Source: B4-G1 sp964393895 (GTDB lineage Bacteria > Chloroflexota > Anaerolineae > B4-G1). Taken from it: a stretch of DNA of 14,501 bases. Under the pieces are notes generated by a model, which was not told the origin of the DNA, searched no databases, and saw only the letters and a program-made list of their open reading frames with translations. Positions within the stretch are counted from its first letter, which is position 1. The number at the start of each line of letters is the position of its first letter. Shown piece after piece: positions 6,215 through 14,481 of this stretch. The DNA lies in assembly GCA_964393895.1 (NCBI GenBank), contig CAYMWP010000119.1, positions 1 through 14,501 of the forward strand, written 5' to 3'. The position numbers and the translations under genes are program-made.

Positions 6215-6279
6215 GTGTTTGGGTCACTCGTTTGTTACGATTCTCTCCCCCTTGTTCCTTTCTCCACTCGTAGATCACT

Positions 6280-8552
6280 ATGTCGCTGACACCCAGTCAA
6301 ATTTTGCTAGACAAATACAGAATCAAAAGGCCCCTTGGCTCTGGAGGATGGGGAGACGTCTACCTGGCTGAAGATCTACAACTTGAGAGGCTAGTGGCCA
6401 TCAAGCGCCTCAAAGTAGACTTGGCCAAAGATGAAAGGATCCTAGGCGTTTCCTCCAGGAAGCCAGGACCATCGCCACCCTCAAGCATTCACCACATATT
6501 GTTACCATCCACGCACTGGAGCAGGATGGTAGTGAGCACTACATTGTCGAGGAATACGCTGAAAATGGAACTGTCAGTAACCTCTTGGAAGAACAAATCA
6601 GGTTGCCTATTGACCAAGCCCTGGACATTGCCATCGCCGTCTGCTATGCCTTAGAGGTAGCACACCTCAAAGGGATTATCCATCGCGACATCAAGCCAAG
6701 CAACATTCTCCTCTGTGAGGGTCCAGAGGGCAACCTCACCCCTAAACTGTGCGATTTTGGCATCGCACACGTGCCGAGATCCGAAGGCGAAAGTCCGTTA
6801 ACTTCCCGTGGTGACGTACTGGGTACTGCCAGTTATATGTCACCGGAACAGATAAAAGGCGAAGAGGTGGATGAACGCTCGGACATCTACTCGCTGGGTG
6901 TGTTGCTGTACAGGATGCTAACCGGCAAGGAAATCTTTAGTGGTAATATGTTAGACATTTTTCGGGCTCAGATGAACAAAAAGCCCTGCCCACCTATTCA
7001 TAAGAGGCCGGAAATACCTGCCTCCCTGAACAACTTGGTTCTACGTACACTTTCCATTGATCCCGCGGGCCGTTACCAAAAAGCCCGTGATATGCGAAAG
7101 GCATTGGAGCAGGTCAGACTCCGCAAGATGGAAAAGCAAGAGAGAGCAGGATTGCTGTATGACCAGGGCGTGGCGCATCTACGAGCAGGGAAGTGGCAGC
7201 AGGCCTTGCGCATATTTGAAGAGATCATCAACTTGGACCCTGAGCATCAAGGGGCTGCCCTCAAGCTTGAGGAAAGTCGAGAGAAGCAGAAACTAGAGTT
7301 ATACACAAAGGGAATAGAGTACCTTCAACACAAGCAGCCGCAGAGGGCAATTGAAAAACTTGAGAAATTGGTTTTCCTAGACATAAACTACAGGAACGTA
7401 GGTGGCAAACTGGAGGAGGTTGGCAAGCAACTGGAACTCAGAGTCCTGTATGCCCTGGGAATGGGCTACTATAACAGCGAGCAGTGGTCAGCAGCGGTGG
7501 CAAAGTTTAGAGAGGTCGCTAGCTTGGAGGATGAGTATCTTGATGTCGCCAGCAAGCTAGAAGAGGCCGAAAAGCAACAGGAGATAAGGTCTCTTTACCA
7601 AGTAGCAATCAGAGAGTTCGAGCTTAGAAACTGGATCGCTGCAATTGAGATTCTAACAAAGATTCCGGCTGATTATCGAGACGCGCAAGCCAGACTGAGA
7701 GAAGCAAGAAAACAACAGTTATACAAACAGGGACTTGAACATCTTGATAAGAAAGAATGGTCAAAGGCTATAGCTGCCTTCCAACAGGTTCTGAAGCTTG
7801 ATGAAAGCTTTGAACAAGCGGACAGAAAACTGAAGGAAGCCAAGAAGCAGCAAGAGTTGAGTGGCCTGTATGACAGAGCACTCAAGCTGGAGAGGCTGGA
7901 GGAATGGGAAGAAGCCTATCAACTGTTTCACCGTATCCTGACCGCTGTCTCAGGATACAGAGACGTGACCGACAGGCTGGCAAGGACGGACAGGCTGAGA
8001 AGATTAGCTCAATTCCGCAAAGAAGCCGATGAGCTTTGGGATGCCGGCCGGTGGCAAGAGGCTGTTGACAAACTCGGCAAAGCAGTTGAATTAGATTGTC
8101 GCCACAAGGAACTGGATCGCAAGGCCAGAAGAAAATTGAAATCCAAGCTAAGGACTGCCAAGAGTAACCTAAAGCGGCAAAACACAGCGTACAACAAAGG
8201 GGTTGTATTCTTTGAGGCACAGAATTGGTCGCGAGCCGTTGAAGAATTCCAGCGGGTGATTGATATGAATCCGAACCACCAAGATACTGCTGCTAAGTTG
8301 GAGGAAGCTAGAAAAAATATGAACCAAGATGAACCCCTAAGCACTCAGTCACAACCCAGAGCGACCGGAAGGTCATCTCTCCGAAAGAAACTTGAGGAAA
8401 CCATAGTATCAGTGATTGTCTCAGCGATGCTTGGCGGGCTAATTAGCGGCCTCGTAAAAGAATTTCTCATTGATTTGGATCCTATTCAACTGTTGATACT
8501 CGCGGCAGGTATCACTCTAATTGTAATAGAAATTGGAAAAATGCTCCGATAG
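6280..8552 (+). pseudogene. Hanks-type Ser/Thr kinase with TPR-like repeats and two TM helices, frameshifted
   Basis: The gene is read in two frames joined near 6445. The first frame gives the Gly-rich loop GSGGWGDVY (20-28) and VAIK (Lys42). It then derails at ILG|VSSRKP, while the other frame supplies RFLQEARTIATLKH. One missing base (CTAGG-CGT for CTAGNNCGT) explains it. The corrected protein is about 757 residues. HRDIKPSN (135-142), DFG (159-161) and MSPEQ show a complete catalytic core. Residues about 287-680 are Lys/Glu-rich TPR-like helical repeats with a period near 60-70. Two hydrophobic helices lie at about 707-757, so the protein should sit on the cytoplasmic membrane face. It has no PASTA sensor region, unlike many PknB kinases. 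No clear ribosome site precedes the ATG. The break is a real inactivation, a sequencing or assembly error, or, less likely, recoding. A large open frame starting at 6585 lacks the ATP-binding lobe. Confidence 0.85.
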
Positions 8553-8612
8553 ACCCAGTTGAAAACGGTGCTGGAGAACCTGCTTATTGAAGTTCAGTAT
8601 CAGGAGAGTTAT

Positions 8613-9614
8613 ATGCCTTCAGACTCAGGGAGAAGACAATTCCCAAGTGTCCTTGTGTTGGGAATCATCATGGTAGTTGTGGCACTAGTAGTTTGGCCAT
8701 TATGGTTTCCAGATCCCACAATCTCTGGCCTCGACATTGACGAGCCGCAACAACTCAAAGCACATCAGGTGTATGCACCAGTAAGCGGTCACATAGAATG
8801 CTCGAACAAGGTACCATTGTCTGAAATGCAAGTCGTGGTATATGTTAGAGGTATGAAGCCAAGTGAGGAACAAGCGTGGCGACGCAGCGATGTACCGTGC
8901 ACAACTTGGAATGGAAAGCAGTGGACTCTTGATCCTGGTTGCATAGACTTTCTTGAGCACTATTCTGAATTCCAAATTATAGCCGCCTTAGCAACAGAAC
9001 GTGATGCTAAGCTTATGCAATCTAAACTAGACGTCGAAGATGAAGATGAACTTGGAGATCGTCTATACAGGCATGCCTATAGATGTGACAACTGCACTCC
9101 ATGCTACTCGCGTTCCCCAGTGAGAATAGCAACTCGTTTGCCCACCACAACGCCAACTTCTCCTACCCCAGACACGCCAGTGCCGACACCAACAACCCCC
9201 ACACCGACGTCAACAGAAACGCCCACACCAACTAACACACCCACCTTCACACCAGCACCAATACCACCCACACCAACGTACCCTCCTCCGCCCGTATTGC
9301 TTGGCATAGACCTCATCGGCTGCAACGTAACATTCAAATGGGGGTGGTCTGGAACATTGGCCGAGGACGAATACTTCGGAGTAAGAGTGGGGATTGGAAC
9401 TCCCGAGAGCGTCACATGGAAGAAGCAAGCCGATGTTGCAGTCGGTGACCACTATGAGTACACATACTCTCTCCCAGGCTGCGATGCAGGTGATTATTTC
9501 TGGCAGATTGTCATCTATCGTGGTGAGCCAGGAGAATCGTCAAACAACCGAGTGTTGGTCTACAGCGAGCAGGGTGACTTCCAGTATAAAGGTCCCGTAG
9601 AGACGCCGCCGTAG
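8613..9614 (+). CDS. Membrane-anchored surface protein with Pro/Thr stalk
   Basis: The ATG at 8613 is chosen because AGGAG (8602-8606) lies 6 nt upstream. An earlier in-frame TTG at 8559 has no such site. The protein has 333 residues: a short basic cytoplasmic tail, one hydrophobic segment at about 12-32 (signal anchor), an extracytoplasmic region with six cysteines at about 40-170 ending in a CDNCTPC cluster (158-164), a Thr/Pro-rich stalk at about 177-227, and a C-terminal beta domain with a WGWSG...WQIVIYR pattern that resembles fibronectin type III-like folds (inference). It follows the kinase gene by 60 bp on the same strand and may be co-transcribed, so it is a candidate sensor or partner. 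No family was recognised for the Cys-containing region. Confidence 0.75.
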   Translation: MPSDSGRRQFPSVLVLGIIMVVVALVVWPLWFPDPTISGLDIDEPQQLKAHQVYAPVSGHIECSNKVPLSEMQVVVYVRGMKPSEEQAWRRSDVPCTTWNGKQWTLDPGCIDFLEHYSEFQIIAALATERDAKLMQSKLDVEDEDELGDRLYRHAYRCDNCTPCYSRSPVRIATRLPTTTPTSPTPDTPVPTPTTPTPTSTETPTPTNTPTFTPAPIPPTPTYPPPPVLLGIDLIGCNVTFKWGWSGTLAEDEYFGVRVGIGTPESVTWKKQADVAVGDHYEYTYSLPGCDAGDYFWQIVIYRGEPGESSNNRVLVYSEQGDFQYKGPVETPP

Positions 9615-9819
9615 TCCAATGAGACTAGTACACGGCGGCGGAAATCCTTCCGCAGTTAGATGTCGAGCTGATTCACCGGTTTGCCCCCCGGATATGGACA
9701 TAAGCAGCGTTCTTGCCCAGTTTTTCCCATATCTGGGAGTAGCGCCAAGTCGGAAACCGCCAAAGGATTTACGCCGAGCTGTACTAGCTCCACCAGCGCG
9801 ATGAGGAAGGAGAGAAGAG
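9615..9819. other. Intergenic stretch of unknown content
   Basis: There is no recognisable gene in these 205 bases. Short open frames in several registers look fortuitous. An AGGAAGGAGA ribosome site for the next gene occupies 9804-9813. Confidence 0.4.
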
Positions 9820-11538
9820 ATGAAAAAGACACCACTATGCTTATTTGCCGTGTCAATCGTTCTCATCCTGCTAAGCCAACGATCCAGCACGCCCATCAAT
9901 GATAATCCCCTTGTCAGCACGGGCAGGTTGTCCAATACTCATCCTTCAGAAGCTAGGAGCACTAGCCACACTGGCGGTAACTATGGTACTCGTGCAGCAA
10001 AAGTTCCCAGCAATTACTCGTGTTGTCCTTTACATATCGAAGACGTGATCATCACCGGCCCGGCAACCGGCGTAGTTCATGCTGGCTATACTTTTACCGC
10101 GACCACCAGCCCGGCCGATGCCTCGCAACCTATCACCTATGTCTGGCAGGCCAGCGGGCAGCCCGAAGCGACGACGCACACAGGCAAAGGTCTGAGTGAC
10201 ACGGTCGGTTTCACTTGGAGCGTGACCGGCCCTCAGATCATCACCGTCACGGCCTCAAACGCTGCAAATGCGGTCACCGCCACTCACCCTATCACTATCG
10301 GCGCATCGTTGCCGACCAGTGTAACGATTATAGGCCCGGCAGCCGGCGTCGTCTATGCTGGCTATGCTTTCACTGCAACTGTCACTCCAACCACAACCAC
10401 ATTGCCCATCACCTATACCTGGTATGCCAGCGAACAATCCACAGTGACGACGACCACACCCAGTTTGAACGACACGATCGTTTTCAGTTGGAGCGTGACC
10501 GGCCCTCAAATCATCACCGTCACGGCCTCAAACGCAGTAAACACAGTTACTGCCATTCATCCCATTGCCATCGGTGCATCGCTGCCAACCAGTGTCACGA
10601 TTACCGGTCCGGCAGCCGGCGTCGTCTACGCTGACTGTACCTTTACTGCAACTGTCACTCCAACCACGACCACATTGCCCATCACCTACATCTGGCAGGC
10701 CAGCGAGCAATCCACGGTGACGACGATCACACACAGTTTGAACAACGCGATCGTTTTCAGTTGGAACACAACTGGCACCCAGATCATCACCGTCACGGCT
10801 ATGAACATCGGGGGTATGATCAGTAGCCCCCGTCATACCACTACCGTTGAATGGCACAAGGTCCACTTCCCGTTGGTGATGCGCTGCTCGCCATACAGCG
10901 ATGATTCACCTGTCCTGGATGCCATTACTCCTCCGGAGAACAGCATAAGCTATACTGTCAGTTGGAGCGCCGTCGTAGGTACTGAAACCTACATCCTAGA
11001 AGAAGCCACTACCAGTAACTTTTCAGATGCAAAGGAGATTTACACTGGTCCGGCTACGTCTTACGCTGTCACAAGCCGTTGCATAGAGACCTACTACTAT
11101 CGGGTCAAAGCACGTAACACTTGTGTAGATAAATATAGCGATTGGTCTAATGAAGAAGCAGTGGAAGTGCGATGGGAATGTGAATCTATACCTAGCAACC
11201 CACACAGTAATAACTCACGCGCCGCCGCTGAGGGCCCGCTCATTTCCGGCGTAGATTACTTTGGTTTTCCCAACGACGGGTGGGATTGCTTCAAGTTTGA
11301 TGTATCTGCCGATGGGGAGATCACGGCAAGTCTGACTGGACATACCGGCAGTGGTGTATGTTTGTATCTGGTGAGTAAGAAAATCAACCTACTACATCAG
11401 CACTGTGAGCCACCCTACTATTTCGAGATCCCCGTTAATCGAGATGATGAGCACTATGTTTGCATTAAAACGACGTCAGGTTTCAACAGCAATACATCTT
11501 ACACACTGCAGGTGACATTCCCGACAGATTCACCGTAG
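9820..11538 (+). CDS. Secreted protein with three Ig/PKD-like repeats and a PPC-like C-terminus
   Basis: The start is set by GGAGA (9809-9813), 6 nt upstream. The 572-residue protein begins with a Sec-type signal (MKKTPLCLFAVSIVLILLS). Three tandem repeats of 91-92 residues follow (about 76-167, 168-258 and 259-345). Each opens with a GPA-x-GVV-x-A motif, has TF/AFTAT and PITY-x-W strands, and closes with PQIITVTASN or a variant; they look like PKD/Ig-type beta-sandwich modules. Next come HFPLVMR, a fibronectin-like domain (about 358-447; SYTVSWSAVVGTETY, YYYRVKARN), and a C-terminal region at about 460-572 (DYFGFPNDGWDCFKFDV..., YTLQVTF) like bacterial pre-peptidase C-terminal domains. No catalytic domain is present. 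It is probably an adhesive or structural surface protein. It lies on the same strand as the kinase and the membrane protein. Confidence 0.8.
   Translation: MKKTPLCLFAVSIVLILLSQRSSTPINDNPLVSTGRLSNTHPSEARSTSHTGGNYGTRAAKVPSNYSCCPLHIEDVIITGPATGVVHAGYTFTATTSPADASQPITYVWQASGQPEATTHTGKGLSDTVGFTWSVTGPQIITVTASNAANAVTATHPITIGASLPTSVTIIGPAAGVVYAGYAFTATVTPTTTTLPITYTWYASEQSTVTTTTPSLNDTIVFSWSVTGPQIITVTASNAVNTVTAIHPIAIGASLPTSVTITGPAAGVVYADCTFTATVTPTTTTLPITYIWQASEQSTVTTITHSLNNAIVFSWNTTGTQIITVTAMNIGGMISSPRHTTTVEWHKVHFPLVMRCSPYSDDSPVLDAITPPENSISYTVSWSAVVGTETYILEEATTSNFSDAKEIYTGPATSYAVTSRCIETYYYRVKARNTCVDKYSDWSNEEAVEVRWECESIPSNPHSNNSRAAAEGPLISGVDYFGFPNDGWDCFKFDVSADGEITASLTGHTGSGVCLYLVSKKINLLHQHCEPPYYFEIPVNRDDEHYVCIKTTSGFNSNTSYTLQVTFPTDSP
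10045..10860 (+). repeat. Three tandem in-gene repeats (273-276 bp)
   Basis: Units begin near 10045, 10321 and 10594. Units 2 and 3 share long identical DNA runs, such as the stretches coding for FTATVTPTTTTLPITY. Units 1 and 2 share the stretch coding for FSWSVTGPQIITVTASN or its near-copy. Such similarity at the DNA level indicates recent duplication or gene conversion between units. Confidence 0.85.
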
Positions 11539-11604
11539 CACTCCGCAACTCCAATTTACCTCGCCCTTTACTACAACACCAGCAAACACCTGGAGACAAA
11601 ACCC

Positions 11605-12495
11605 ATGCCCCACAAAACAAAACCAACCCTCATCGCAGTCGCAGCCCTCCTGCTCATACTGACCAGCCTGGCCTGCTCCATCAGTGGCGAAGAGGGAACC
11701 CTGGCCCCCACGGCCCCGCCGCCAGCGACCGCGCCCCCTCAACCCACCGCGCCGCCGCCTACCGCCACGGCCCCGCCGCCGACCGCGCCTCCTCAACCCA
11801 CCGCGCCCCCTGCCGCCGAAACGCCCGCCCCGCCGGCGACGGAGGCCGCGCCAACCGCGCCGGCGGCCGAGGTCCCCGAGCTGGAGAACCCCATCCTCGA
11901 CCCGCGCGCCGAGGGGCTGGGCCACCTGGGCACTTTCCGCCAGCGCATGACGACCACCTTTACCAGCGCGGACGCCGGCTACAGCGCCACCTACCACTAC
12001 GAGGCCGCGGTCAACACCGCCGACCAGGCCGTCCACTTTACCATCGGCGTCGAGGGGACGGCGGCGCAGGAGCTGCCGGCCAGCGAGGTCCAGGCCATCT
12101 GGATCGGCGCGCAGTTGTGGCTCAAGGTGGGCAACCTGCCGTGGATAGAGGTGCCCGAGGGCGTGGCGGAGGCCCAGTTCGAGGAGCAGACGTTCGCGGC
12201 GGGCGACTTTTTGCCCTACGCGCCCTACTTCCGGCGGGTCGAGCCGGACGAGACGGTCAACGGCATCCCCTCGGCCCACTACGCCTTCGACGCCCAAGAC
12301 CTGCCGGCTCAATACGGCAGCGTGACCGGTCACGGCGACGTCTGGGTGGCGCTCGACGGCGGCTACGTGGTGCGCTACACGTTCGAGGGGAGCGGCACGT
12401 TCGAGGACTATTTCCAGGGCCAGGGCACCATCAACCTGGCCTATGACACCTACGACGTCGGCGCGGCCATCGAGATCCAACCCCCGCGCCGTTGA
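11605..12495 (+). CDS. Putative lipoprotein, LolA/LppX-like
   Basis: The 296-residue protein has a hydrophobic signal ending in LTSLAC, with Cys24 as the likely lipidation site. The box is slightly non-canonical, with Ser at -3. A Pro/Ala/Thr-rich linker covers about 34-90. A C-terminal domain at about 95-296 has alternating beta strands (YSATYHYEAAVNT, VHFTIGVEG, IWIGAQLWLKVG, HYAFDAQD, GDVWVALDGGYVVRYTFEG). This pattern resembles LolA/LppX-type lipoprotein folds that cradle hydrophobic ligands, but the assignment is by pattern only. GGAG (11592-11595) lies 9 nt before the ATG. The gene is much more GC-rich than the genes to its left and resembles deoA in composition. A long minus-strand open frame opposite it is a codon-bias shadow. 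Confidence 0.8.
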   Translation: MPHKTKPTLIAVAALLLILTSLACSISGEEGTLAPTAPPPATAPPQPTAPPPTATAPPPTAPPQPTAPPAAETPAPPATEAAPTAPAAEVPELENPILDPRAEGLGHLGTFRQRMTTTFTSADAGYSATYHYEAAVNTADQAVHFTIGVEGTAAQELPASEVQAIWIGAQLWLKVGNLPWIEVPEGVAEAQFEEQTFAAGDFLPYAPYFRRVEPDETVNGIPSAHYAFDAQDLPAQYGSVTGHGDVWVALDGGYVVRYTFEGSGTFEDYFQGQGTINLAYDTYDVGAAIEIQPPRR

Positions 12496-12532
12496 GCCGG
12501 CGGGTGCGAGCCGCGTCGCCGTGAGACGGGTG

Positions 12533-12629
12533 GCGCTGGATCGGAGGGCAGTCCAGCGTCGCTTCTCCGGGCTGCCGTAGAAAGCGAGCGCCGGGCTCCG
12601 CCGACGATCAATCGGCGACCCGGCGCTCG
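12533..12629. terminator. Large stem-loops between convergent genes
   Basis: CGAGCGCCGGG (12585-12595) pairs perfectly with CCCGGCGCTCG (12619-12629). Nested inside, CGCCGA (12599-12604) pairs with TCGGCG (12612-12617). Upstream, CGCTGGA (12533-12539) pairs with TCCAGCG (12552-12558). There is no T-run, but the strong GC stems lie between two genes that converge, so a bidirectional terminator or mRNA 3'-end stabiliser is plausible. Confidence 0.5.
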
Positions 12630-12661
12630 TGTGGATCACTACTGGCTCAGATCACGATCAA

Positions 12662-12723
12662 TTGGGTGTGTTTCAAACAAGTTAGGCAAGACCTCGGAGG
12701 TCTAGGGTCTCTACTGAAACGAA
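12662..12723. repeat. Composite palindromic repeat, copy 2 (inverted)
   Basis: The 62 bases are the inverted counterpart of 21-82, with about four differences. The AGACCTC-g-GAGGTCT core is at 12689-12703. It lies just 3' of the acyl-CoA ligase stop codon (12735-12737 on the minus strand). Confidence 0.9.
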
Positions 12724-12734
12724 ACGCACCTCGA

Positions 12735-14360
12735 TCAATTCGATGGAGGCTCCGGGTACCGGCTGCGCAGCACCTTTTTGTCAATCTTGCCCACGCTGGT
12801 CTTGGGCAGCTCCTCGACGAAAACATAGTGCTCCGGCACCGCCCATTTGGTGATCACTCCATCGTCCACGAAATTCCGCAAATGTTCCTGGACCGCTTCG
12901 CCAGAGATCTTGGCCCCCTCCACGGGCACGACCACGGCCAACGGACGTTCGCCCCATTTTTCGTCCGGCACGCCGATCACGGCCGCTTCCTGTATGCCCT
13001 CGTGCAGGCTTAGCAAATTCTCGAGCTCCAGAGAGGAAATCCACTCGCCGCCGCTCTTGATGACGTCCTTGATACGGTCCACGATCTGGATGTAACCGTA
13101 TTCGTTCATATTGGCGACGTCGCCGGTATGCAGCCAGCCTCCCTCCCAAAGCTCCTCACTCCGCTCGGGATCCTTATAGTACCCCGGCGTCAGCCAGGGA
13201 GTTCTGACCACGACCTCGCCCGTCTCGTTCCCATCGCGGGCCACATCATTGCCACTGGGAGATACCACCCGCAATTTGACAAAGGGGATGGGAATACCGG
13301 TGCTGATCGCCACGTCCACCTGTTTGTCCTCGTCCCATTTCTCCATGGCCGGTTTGAGGTTGGCGATGGTGAGGATGGGGCAGGTCTCGGACAAGCCGTA
13401 TCCGGCGGCGACGTTGATGCCCACTTTCTGCGCAGCCAGGGCCAGCCCTTTGTTGAGCCGGGACCCACCGATGACCACCTTCCAGCCGCCCAAATTCAGG
13501 TTATTTTTCGCCGCACCGCCGACGATCATCTGGAGAATGGTGGGGACGCAATGGCTAAAGGTCACCTTTTCTCCCAGAATCAACCGCATCAGCATCTCTG
13601 GCTCGTACCTGCCGGGGTAGACCTGCTTCAGCCCGTAGAGGGTGGTGACGTAAGGCACCCCCCAGGCGTTGACGTGGAACATGGGGGTGAGCGGCATATA
13701 CACGTCGTGCTTGCTCAGGCCGCCAAAGTTACCCAGGGCCGAAAGCGTCATCCCCCCGGTGATGGCGTGCAGAGTCATCTGACGGTGTGAGAAATAGACC
13801 CCCTTGGGTTTACCCGTCGTGCCGGTGGTATAGGCCAGCGTGGCCTGGGTGTTTTCGTCCAGGTCGGGCAGTTCCTCTAGTGGAACGACGCCGGCCAAGA
13901 GTTCCTCGTACTCGGCGTCTATGCCCTTAAAGACCGGCTTGTCCGCCTTGTCCGTGATGATGATATACTTTTTGATGAAGGGGAGGCGCGGCTTGGCCTT
14001 TTCTACCAGCGGCATAAAGTCCTCGTGAAAGATGAGAACCTCGTCCTCCGCGTGCACCATCGTGTACACCAGGTCTTTGGGAGCCAACAGAGGGTTGATG
14101 GTGTGAAGAACAGCGCCGGCGCCGGTGATGCCAAAGTACATCTCCAGATAGCGATGGCTGTCCCATTCAATTACGCCGACCTTGGAGCCTTTCTTGACCC
14201 CCAGCCGTTGGAGGGCCGCTCCCAGTTTGAGTACCCTGTGGTACATGTCAGTGTAGGTGTAACGCACCTGGTCCCGGTAGACGATCTCTTGATCTGGAGC
14301 CCACGCTACGCCATGCTCTAGCAAATACTTGGTCAAAAGTTGAAAGTCATAGGCTGCCAT
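12735..14360 (-). CDS. AMP-forming acyl-CoA ligase (fatty-acid CoA synthetase)
   Basis: The protein has 541 residues when started at the ATG read from 14360. That start has AGGAGG and a 7-nt spacer on the minus strand; the open frame extends 30 codons further upstream but without such a site and through the promoter. It activates a carboxylic acid with ATP to an acyl-adenylate and transfers it to CoA. Seen: YTTGTTGKPKG (177-187, ATP/phosphate loop), PMFHVNAWGVP (226-236), YGLSET (321-326), GWLHTGD (408-414), DRIKDVIKSGGEWIS (428-442) and PKTSVGKIDKK (519-529), with Lys525 as the catalytic lysine. The overall pattern is closest to medium/long-chain (AlkK/FadD-like) ligases; chain length cannot be read from sequence. 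It is a complete, GC-rich gene transcribed toward the lipoprotein gene. Confidence 0.93.
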   Translation of the reverse strand: MAAYDFQLLTKYLLEHGVAWAPDQEIVYRDQVRYTYTDMYHRVLKLGAALQRLGVKKGSKVGVIEWDSHRYLEMYFGITGAGAVLHTINPLLAPKDLVYTMVHAEDEVLIFHEDFMPLVEKAKPRLPFIKKYIIITDKADKPVFKGIDAEYEELLAGVVPLEELPDLDENTQATLAYTTGTTGKPKGVYFSHRQMTLHAITGGMTLSALGNFGGLSKHDVYMPLTPMFHVNAWGVPYVTTLYGLKQVYPGRYEPEMLMRLILGEKVTFSHCVPTILQMIVGGAAKNNLNLGGWKVVIGGSRLNKGLALAAQKVGINVAAGYGLSETCPILTIANLKPAMEKWDEDKQVDVAISTGIPIPFVKLRVVSPSGNDVARDGNETGEVVVRTPWLTPGYYKDPERSEELWEGGWLHTGDVANMNEYGYIQIVDRIKDVIKSGGEWISSLELENLLSLHEGIQEAAVIGVPDEKWGERPLAVVVPVEGAKISGEAVQEHLRNFVDDGVITKWAVPEHYVFVEELPKTSVGKIDKKVLRSRYPEPPSN

Positions 14361-14421
14361 TGTGTTACCTCCTTTTCTGATTAGAACTTGCCCAAAGCCG
14401 CCGGTAGTGATCACGCCGGTC

Positions 14422-14450
14422 AGTATACTATTCCGGTGGCTAAAAGTCAA
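14422..14450 (-). promoter_or_regulatory. Sigma70-type promoter for the acyl-CoA ligase
   Basis: On the minus strand, TTGACT (14450-14445) is followed by a 17-bp spacer and TATACT (14427-14422). This lies about 60 bp before the start codon at 14360 and supports the downstream ATG over the longer open frame. Confidence 0.75.
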
Positions 14451-14451
14451 A

Positions 14452-14481
14452 TGGGTGTGTTTCGTTTAGGACACCTGTCCT
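14452..14481. repeat. Partial composite repeat, copy 3
   Basis: TGGGTGTGTTTC (14452-14463) matches the outer part of the repeats at 21-82 and 12662-12723. It is followed by the perfect palindrome AGGACA-cc-TGTCCT (14468-14481), matching the module at 4-15. Here the GGACA/TGTCC module replaces the AGACCTC/GAGGTCT core. The repeat sits at the window edge, upstream of the ligase promoter. Confidence 0.7.

Larger units (their letters stand above)
5913..6279. other. Intergenic region: promoter and structured leader of the kinase gene
   Basis: No gene is supported. The stretch holds a small hairpin (6031-6050), a near-consensus promoter (6055-6083) and a leader of roughly 190 nt with two inverted repeats (6097-6139 and 6167-6214), annotated separately. 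A TGGTATACT at 5983-5991 resembles an extended -10 but has no matching -35. Confidence 0.6.

Noticed and set aside
6585..8552. Kinase starting at an internal codon at 6585
   Set aside because: That start would lack the Gly-rich loop and the VAIK lysine, both of which are present upstream in the other frame.
11530..12639. 369-codon open frame on the minus strand opposite the lipoprotein gene
   Set aside because: Its translation is low-complexity Arg/Gly-rich, as expected from the complement of a GC-rich, Pro/Ala-coding gene. The plus-strand gene has a signal peptide and lipobox.
12735..14450. Longer 571-residue start for the acyl-CoA ligase
   Set aside because: The extra 30 codons run through the TTGACT/TATACT promoter and have no ribosome site. 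The ATG at 14360 has AGGAGG.
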